Positions 13,181 to 15,190 of a stretch of DNA of 15,190 nucleotides are shown one piece after another. The position numbers were made by a program, and so were the translations under genes. Source of the DNA: an uncultured Slackia sp. (lineage in GTDB: Bacteria > Actinomycetota > Coriobacteriia > Coriobacteriales > Eggerthellaceae); the NCBI GenBank assembly GCA_934661005.1, contig CAKUIK010000051.1:1-15190 (forward strand). The letters run 5' to 3'. The notes beneath the pieces are model-generated. The model saw only the letters and a program-made list of their open reading frames with translations. It did no database searches and was not told the DNA's origin. Position 1 is the stretch's first letter. Each line of letters starts with the position of its first letter.

Positions 13181-14077
13181 ATGCCTAACCTGCACGACAT
13201 TGAAAAGCGCATCAAGTCGGTTTCTTCGACGAAGCAGATTACGCGCACCATGGAAATGGTTGCTGGCGCGAAGGTTAAATATGCCACCGAGCGTATTCAG
13301 ACCTCTGCTCCCTACGCCGACTCCATGACCGAGATGCTGCAAGGCGTCGCGGCGCGCGTGCAGGCCAGCGAGAACCCCTTGCTGGAAAAGCGTGAGAGCG
13401 TAAAGCGTGTCCTGTGTGTGGCCGTGGTTTCCGACCGCGGCCTCGCAGGCGGCTTTAACTCGAACGTCCTGCGCACCGTCGAGAAGACGATTCGCACGAA
13501 AAAGGCGCAGGGTGTCGAGGTGGACGTTATCGCCTGTGGCAAGAAGGCCGGTGGCTTCTTCAAATTCCGCGGCGTGACGCCGGTTCTTGATTTCAAGGAC
13601 CTCTCCGCCGATCCGACGTTTGAAGAGGCGAGCGAGATCGCCGATTACGCTGTCAAGGCGTATGAGGAAGGCTCCGTCGACGAGGTCGTTCTGGTGTACA
13701 ACCACTGCAAGAACGCGGCTGAGCAGGTGCTTCGTGAAGAAGTCATTCTGCCGGTCGACACCGAGGCTGTCGTTGCTGCGGCTGCCGAGGAAACCTCCGA
13801 GAATGCCGAAGTCTCCGCGAGCGTCGAGTTCGAGCCCGAACCCGCCGATGTGCTCGCGCGTCTTCTGCCCGCTTACCTGCGCACGTCGATCTACCATGCG
13901 TTGATCGACTCTGCTGCTGGCGAGCAGGCCGCACGCCGCACGGCAATGCACTCGGCTACCGAGAACGCCAACGAGATGGTGGAAACGCTGTCGAGAGTGT
14001 ATAACCGCGTACGTCAAGGCGCCATCACCACTGAGATCTCCGAGATCGTTGGTGGCGCTGCAGCTTTGGAGGATTAA
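13181..14077 (+). CDS. atpG: ATP synthase F1 subunit gamma
   Basis: Gamma is the central rotating shaft. The 298-residue protein has the typical N-terminal coiled helix (MPNLHDIEKRIKSVSSTKQITRTMEMVA), the VSDRGLAGGFNSNV motif at about 83-96, and the C-terminal helix carrying RRTAMHSATENANEMV and IT.EISEIVGGA. A Glu/Ala-rich insertion at about 196-222 (VAAAAEETSENAEVSASVEFE) makes it slightly longer than E. coli gamma (287 residues), as is common in actinobacteria. ATG 13181 follows AAGGAAGG at 13167-13174. It abuts atpD with no gap. Confidence 0.96.
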   Translation: MPNLHDIEKRIKSVSSTKQITRTMEMVAGAKVKYATERIQTSAPYADSMTEMLQGVAARVQASENPLLEKRESVKRVLCVAVVSDRGLAGGFNSNVLRTVEKTIRTKKAQGVEVDVIACGKKAGGFFKFRGVTPVLDFKDLSADPTFEEASEIADYAVKAYEEGSVDEVVLVYNHCKNAAEQVLREEVILPVDTEAVVAAAAEETSENAEVSASVEFEPEPADVLARLLPAYLRTSIYHALIDSAAGEQAARRTAMHSATENANEMVETLSRVYNRVRQGAITTEISEIVGGAAALED

Positions 14078-15190
14078 ATGGCTGACGAGAGAATGCTTAC
14101 CAAAGCGGAACTCGAAGCCAGCAAGGGTGCCACCGGTCGCATTGTGCGTATCGTCGGCCCTGTTGTTGACGTCGAATTCCCTGCGGATCAGCTGCCGGCG
14201 ATTTATAACGCGCTGACGGTTGATGCGAAAACCCCCGCCGGCGAAATGCACGTTGTTCTGGAAGTTGAAACCATGCTTCCCGGCAACCTCGTGCGTTCCG
14301 TCGCAATGAGCTCTACCGACGGCCTGGTGCGTGGCACCGAGGTCGTTGATACGGGTCATCCGATTATGATGCCCGTTGGCCCTGAGACCCTTGGCCGCAT
14401 TTGGAACGTCATCGGCGAGCCCGTCGATGAGAAGCCGATGCCCGAGGTTTCTGGCTACATGCCGATTCACCGCCCCGCGCCTGAATACGATACCCTGTCC
14501 ACGAAGACCGAGATCTTCGAGACGGGCATCAAGGCTATCGACCTTATCGAGCCCTTCATCAAGGGTGGTAAGACTGGCCTGTTCGGCGGCGCTGGCGTTG
14601 GCAAGACCGTTATCATCCAGGAACTCATCAACAACCTGGCGCAGGAGCACGGCGGCACGTCCGTCTTCACCGGCGTCGGCGAGCGCACCCGTGAGGGTAC
14701 CGACCTGTACCTGGAGATGAGCGAGTCTGGCGTTATCAACAAGACCTGCTTGGTCTACGGCCAGATGAACGAGCCTCCGGGAGCGCGTCTGCGCGTCGGC
14801 CTGGCTGGTCTGACCGAGGCGGAATACTTCCGCGATCAGGGCCAGGACGTTCTGTTGTTCGTTGACAACATCTTCCGCTTCACCCAGGCGGGTTCTGAGG
14901 TTTCGGCTCTGCTCGGCCGTATGCCTTCCGCCGTTGGTTATCAGCCCACGCTGGCTACCGAGATGGGCGACCTGCAGGAGCGCATTACTTCTACCTCTAC
15001 GGGCTCCATTACGTCCGTTCAGGCTGTTTACGTTCCCGCTGACGACTTGACCGACCCCGCGCCGGCCACGACGTTTACCCACCTGGATGCGAAGACCGTT
15101 CTGTCTCGTTCCATCGCCGAGCTGGGTATTTACCCCGCTGTCGACCCGCTGGAGTCCACTTCTCGCGCTCTTGAGCCCGCTATCGTTGGC
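14078..15190 (+). CDS. atpD: ATP synthase F1 subunit beta (cut at right edge)
   Basis: Beta is the catalytic subunit. The first 371 residues are present; about 100 more, including the DELSEED region, lie beyond the window. The P-loop GGAGVGKT is at 170-177 (Lys176), the catalytic glutamate is Glu202 in GERTREG, and VDNIFRFTQAGSEVSALLGR (262-281) with MPSAVGYQPTLATEMG follows. The last complete codon is the window's final three bases. ATG 14078 touches the atpG TAA, with GGAGG (14068-14072) five bases upstream. atpC probably follows outside the window. Confidence 0.98.
   Translation, partial: MADERMLTKAELEASKGATGRIVRIVGPVVDVEFPADQLPAIYNALTVDAKTPAGEMHVVLEVETMLPGNLVRSVAMSSTDGLVRGTEVVDTGHPIMMPVGPETLGRIWNVIGEPVDEKPMPEVSGYMPIHRPAPEYDTLSTKTEIFETGIKAIDLIEPFIKGGKTGLFGGAGVGKTVIIQELINNLAQEHGGTSVFTGVGERTREGTDLYLEMSESGVINKTCLVYGQMNEPPGARLRVGLAGLTEAEYFRDQGQDVLLFVDNIFRFTQAGSEVSALLGRMPSAVGYQPTLATEMGDLQERITSTSTGSITSVQAVYVPADDLTDPAPATTFTHLDAKTVLSRSIAELGIYPAVDPLESTSRALEPAIVG

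Noticed and set aside
11606..15082. 1158-codon open frame on the minus strand
   Set aside because: It is codon-aligned with atpA, atpG and atpD and arises because they avoid TTA, CTA and TCA codons. It crosses three certain genes and shows no recognisable domain.

Overview
The window most likely comes from a high-GC gut-type actinobacterium of the class Coriobacteriia (Eggerthellaceae-like, for example Slackia or Eggerthella relatives). This is inferred from G/C-ending codons in the housekeeping genes, actinobacterial-looking F1 subunits, and strong GGAGG ribosome binding sites. No 16S or other species-level marker is present. All supported genes lie on the + strand.

Layout. (1) 1-676 is a gene-poor stretch with a recurring TAATCGC motif, three phased ~23-bp direct repeats and one doubtful micro-ORF. 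(2) 677-1897 holds a lone type IV prepilin peptidase (A24 family) whose stop overlaps the start of a BrnT-like toxin gene, followed by an overlapping BrnA-like antitoxin gene. (3) 1898-2270 has no recognisable gene. (4) 2271-3251 is a serine alpha/beta hydrolase of the monoglyceride-lipase/lysophospholipase type. (5) 3499-3753 encodes a small coiled-coil protein with a phage-like N-terminal motif. (6) 3754-4064 contains two long imperfect inverted repeats (34-bp and 27-bp arms); the second abuts the glpK ribosome binding site. (7) 4065-8714 is a metabolic run: glpK, rpiB, glyA, upp and a dCMP deaminase gene. (8) 8884 to the right edge is the ATP synthase operon: an atpI-like gene, then atpB, atpE, atpF, atpH, atpA, atpG and a partial atpD cut by the window end. 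atpC would be expected just beyond.

How the genes fit together. The order rpiB, glyA, upp, atpI, atpBEFHAGD is the conserved arrangement known from Bacillus subtilis. It joins pentose-phosphate isomerisation, serine/glycine one-carbon metabolism and pyrimidine salvage to the proton-driven ATP synthase. Here a dCMP deaminase gene sits between upp and atpI, and glpK lies upstream of rpiB. Subunit c has a proton-type ion site rather than a sodium-type one.

The least ordinary parts are the two structured elements before glpK, the prepilin peptidase with an enlarged inter-aspartate segment coupled to a toxin-antitoxin pair, the signal-peptide-like N-terminus on the ATP synthase b subunit (from a TTG start), a short insertion in the alpha subunit, and the phased motif array at the left edge. 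None of these was tested computationally; they rest on reading the sequence.
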